Shown piece after piece: positions 5,058 to 5,921 of a stretch of 5,921 nucleotides of DNA; positions within the stretch are counted from its first letter, which is position 1; every line of letters begins with the position of its first letter. The notes beneath the pieces are model-generated. The model was not told the DNA's origin, did no database searches, and saw only the letters and a list, made by a program, of their open reading frames with translations. The position numbers were made by a program, and so were the translations under genes. Source of the DNA: Syntrophomonadaceae bacterium (GTDB lineage: Bacteria; Bacillota_D; Dethiobacteria; DTU022; UBA8154); the NCBI GenBank assembly GCA_007120815.1, contig SKMY01000219.1:1-5921 (forward strand), read 5' to 3'.

Positions 5058-5602
5058 GCGTTCTGCTCTCCTTCCCCTTCAGGCTCCTCCTCTTTCACAT
5101 CTTGCTTTTTTTCTGGTGCTTTTTCATTAAAGTCAAGTAAAAGGCCGTCTACTCGAGTTGGGGTTACGTGACCCTCAACCATATTATCTATGACCACCAC
5201 GGGAGCCAGGGTACAGCAGCCCACACAGGCAACCCGCTCCAGGCTAAATTTGCGGTCGGGTGTGGTTTCGCCTTCTTCTATTTCCAATCGCCTCTCAAAG
5301 GAATCCATGGCGATCTGCCCACCAACCATGTAGCACGCTGTTCCCATGCAAACTTTGATCTGGTGATCGCCGGGAGGATTCAGGCGAAACTGATTGTAAA
5401 ATGTTGCCATGCCGTAAACATCGACAGCAGGTATACCCATGGCTTCAGCGACTTTTTCCATGGCCAGGTTAGGCAGGTACCCCAGTTGGCCCTGAACCTC
5501 CTGTAGGACAGGCAACAGTTTTTCCCGATCCGACTGACACTTTTCCATGATCTGCTCAACAGTTCTTATAATTTCCTCACGTTCTCCTTCCAGCAGCTCC
5601 AC
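5054..5602 (-). CDS. nuoE: NuoE/HydC-type [2Fe-2S] thioredoxin-like subunit
   Basis: A 182-residue subunit that partners NuoF and holds one [2Fe-2S] cluster close to the FMN. After a helical N-terminal region come TFYNQF (67-72) and the ligands Cys85, Cys90, Cys126 and Cys130, spaced CX4C-X35-CX3C (CMGTAC and CVGCC), as in intact NuoE proteins. I chose the GTG at 5602: AAGGAG stands nine bases upstream, and the resulting start (MELLEGEREEIIRTVEQ) fits the usual family beginning. The frame is open further upstream to an ATG at 5752, but those 50 residues look unlike the family, lack a clear ribosome binding site and overlap the likely promoter. The last 24 residues are a Lys/Glu-rich tail beyond the conserved domain. 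It is the first gene of the operon; its stop overlaps the nuoF start (ATGA, 5054-5057). Confidence 0.93.
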   Translation of the reverse strand: MELLEGEREEIIRTVEQIMEKCQSDREKLLPVLQEVQGQLGYLPNLAMEKVAEAMGIPAVDVYGMATFYNQFRLNPPGDHQIKVCMGTACYMVGGQIAMDSFERRLEIEEGETTPDRKFSLERVACVGCCTLAPVVVIDNMVEGHVTPTRVDGLLLDFNEKAPEKKQDVKEEEPEGEGEQNA

Positions 5603-5611
5603 GATTAACAA

Positions 5612-5617
5612 CTCCTT
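5612..5617 (-). promoter_or_regulatory. Ribosome binding site deciding the nuoE start
   Basis: AAGGAG on the minus strand lies nine bases before the GTG at 5602. It supports the 182-residue form of NuoE over a 232-residue reading from an ATG at 5752. Confidence 0.65.
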
Positions 5618-5684
5618 TATCCGGTCTTTGCATAAGGCCGGCTGCTTTAACCCTTCCCGACCAAATTTCTCACAAATCTTTTTT

Positions 5685-5713
5685 ATTGTAACATATTTGC
5701 TGTGAAAGCTGAA
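5685..5713 (-). promoter_or_regulatory. Candidate promoter of the nuoE-nuoF-hoxU-like-csaA operon
   Basis: On the minus strand TACAAT (5690-5685) matches five of six bases of the -10 consensus. A 17-base spacer separates it from TTCAGC (5713-5708), a poor -35. Transcription would begin near 5678, leaving a leader of roughly 75 bases before the GTG at 5602. The surrounding sequence is AT-rich, so chance matches are likely. Confidence 0.3.
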
Positions 5714-5777
5714 TATCTTTGCTGGAATATCCGCATAAAAACAACTCATCAAGAGCTAGACTGAAGAGTTGGACCTG

Positions 5778-5806
5778 TTGATCTTATCATGAATCATTGA
5801 TAAACT
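5778..5806 (+). promoter_or_regulatory. Candidate promoter of the rightward gene at 5842
   Basis: TTGATC (5778-5783) and TAAACT (5801-5806) are 17 bases apart, each matching four of six consensus bases. A start near 5813 would leave about 29 bases before the GTG, including the GGAGG at 5827-5831. The match is modest. Confidence 0.35.
5784..5803. promoter_or_regulatory. Imperfect palindrome in the divergent promoter region, possible operator
   Basis: TTATCA and TGATAA form a six-base inverted repeat around an eight-base centre (TGAATCAT). It fills the spacer of the candidate rightward promoter, a common operator position. It does not match the clostridial Rex consensus (TTGTTAANNNNTTAACAA) and I do not recognise the regulator. 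Confidence 0.25.
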
Positions 5807-5841
5807 ATAGAGTAATTCTTCCAAGTGGAGGCGTGATAATC

Positions 5842-5921
5842 GTGAAGAAGAGGACTCAATTTTGGGTCATTGTGGCTGTTTTGCTGGTTGCTTCAACCGT
5901 TTCCTGGGCCTCGCTAACCTA
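5842..5921 (+). CDS. Start of an exported or membrane-anchored protein (C-terminal part outside window)
   Basis: Twenty-six codons are visible from a GTG at 5842, with GGAGG at 5827-5831 ten bases upstream. The protein begins with four charged or polar residues (VKKRTQ), followed by a hydrophobic stretch from about residue 7 to 18 (FWVIVAVLLVAS) and then TVSWASLT. This is the layout of a signal peptide or single N-terminal anchor. A signal peptidase site could follow WAS, but the window ends too soon to tell. A second in-frame GTG at 5833 is too close to the ribosome binding site. It is divergent from the redox operon. The family cannot be recognised. Confidence 0.7.
   Translation, partial: MKKRTQFWVIVAVLLVASTVSWASLT

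Noticed and set aside
5685..5707. Rex (NADH-responsive) operator over the operon promoter
   Set aside because: The plus strand reads TTGTAACATATTTGCTGTGAA, cut here as TTGTAACA then TGTGAA; it lacks the symmetric TTGTTAA/TTAACAA halves, so the resemblance is too weak.

Overview
The window looks like the chromosome of an anaerobic, low- to mid-GC Firmicute, most likely a Clostridia/Peptococcaceae-type organism. Three things point there: strong AGGAGG-type ribosome binding sites with GTG and TTG starts, a hydrogenase-type NuoE/NuoF/HoxU-like redox module rich in iron-sulfur clusters, and short palindromic repeats of a kind I associate with such genomes. The taxon is an inference; no rRNA or taxonomic marker is present.

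Layout, left to right. (1) 1-1339, minus strand: the 5' part of a group II intron. It has a structured RNA leader (about 798-1339) and an intron-encoded reverse transcriptase/maturase that starts at 797 and runs off the left edge. (2) 1340-1369: a fragment of a dispersed repeat that forms the 5' exon of the intron; the last six exon bases pair exactly with a predicted EBS1 loop in the intron. (3) 1442-2020, plus strand: a flavoprotein with the compact CX2CX2CX5C motif of archaeal-type iron-sulfur flavoproteins. (4) 2043-2139: a 97-bp element made of two perfect 32-bp inverted arms, lying between two convergent genes. (5) 5602-2138, minus strand: a four-gene operon, nuoE - nuoF - short nuoG/hoxU-like - csaA. 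Every junction is a 4-base ATGA stop/start overlap. (6) 5603-5841: a divergent intergenic region with candidate promoters. (7) 5842 to the right edge, plus strand: the start of a protein with an N-terminal signal or anchor segment.

How the genes fit together. The NuoE, NuoF and HoxU-like proteins match the pyridine-nucleotide-handling part of HydABC-type hydrogenases and related formate dehydrogenase complexes: HydC, HydB and the N-terminal cluster-binding part of HydA. No hydrogenase H-cluster domain or formate dehydrogenase catalytic subunit is present, so the module must work with a partner encoded elsewhere or with an unidentified acceptor. Several normally conserved residues differ: a missing Cys in the N-terminal [2Fe-2S] domain of NuoF, a one-residue expansion in a C-terminal ferredoxin motif, GESS in place of the usual GEET at the nucleotide site, and an Asp in place of a cluster-ligand Cys in the HoxU-like protein. 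CsaA, a tRNA-binding-fold chaperone, is the last cistron and appears translationally coupled.

The most interesting non-coding signal is the relation between the intron and the repeat: the intron sits inside one copy of the palindromic repeat, and its EBS1 also matches both arms of the intact copy 0.7 kb away. I see no CRISPR array, tRNA or rRNA.
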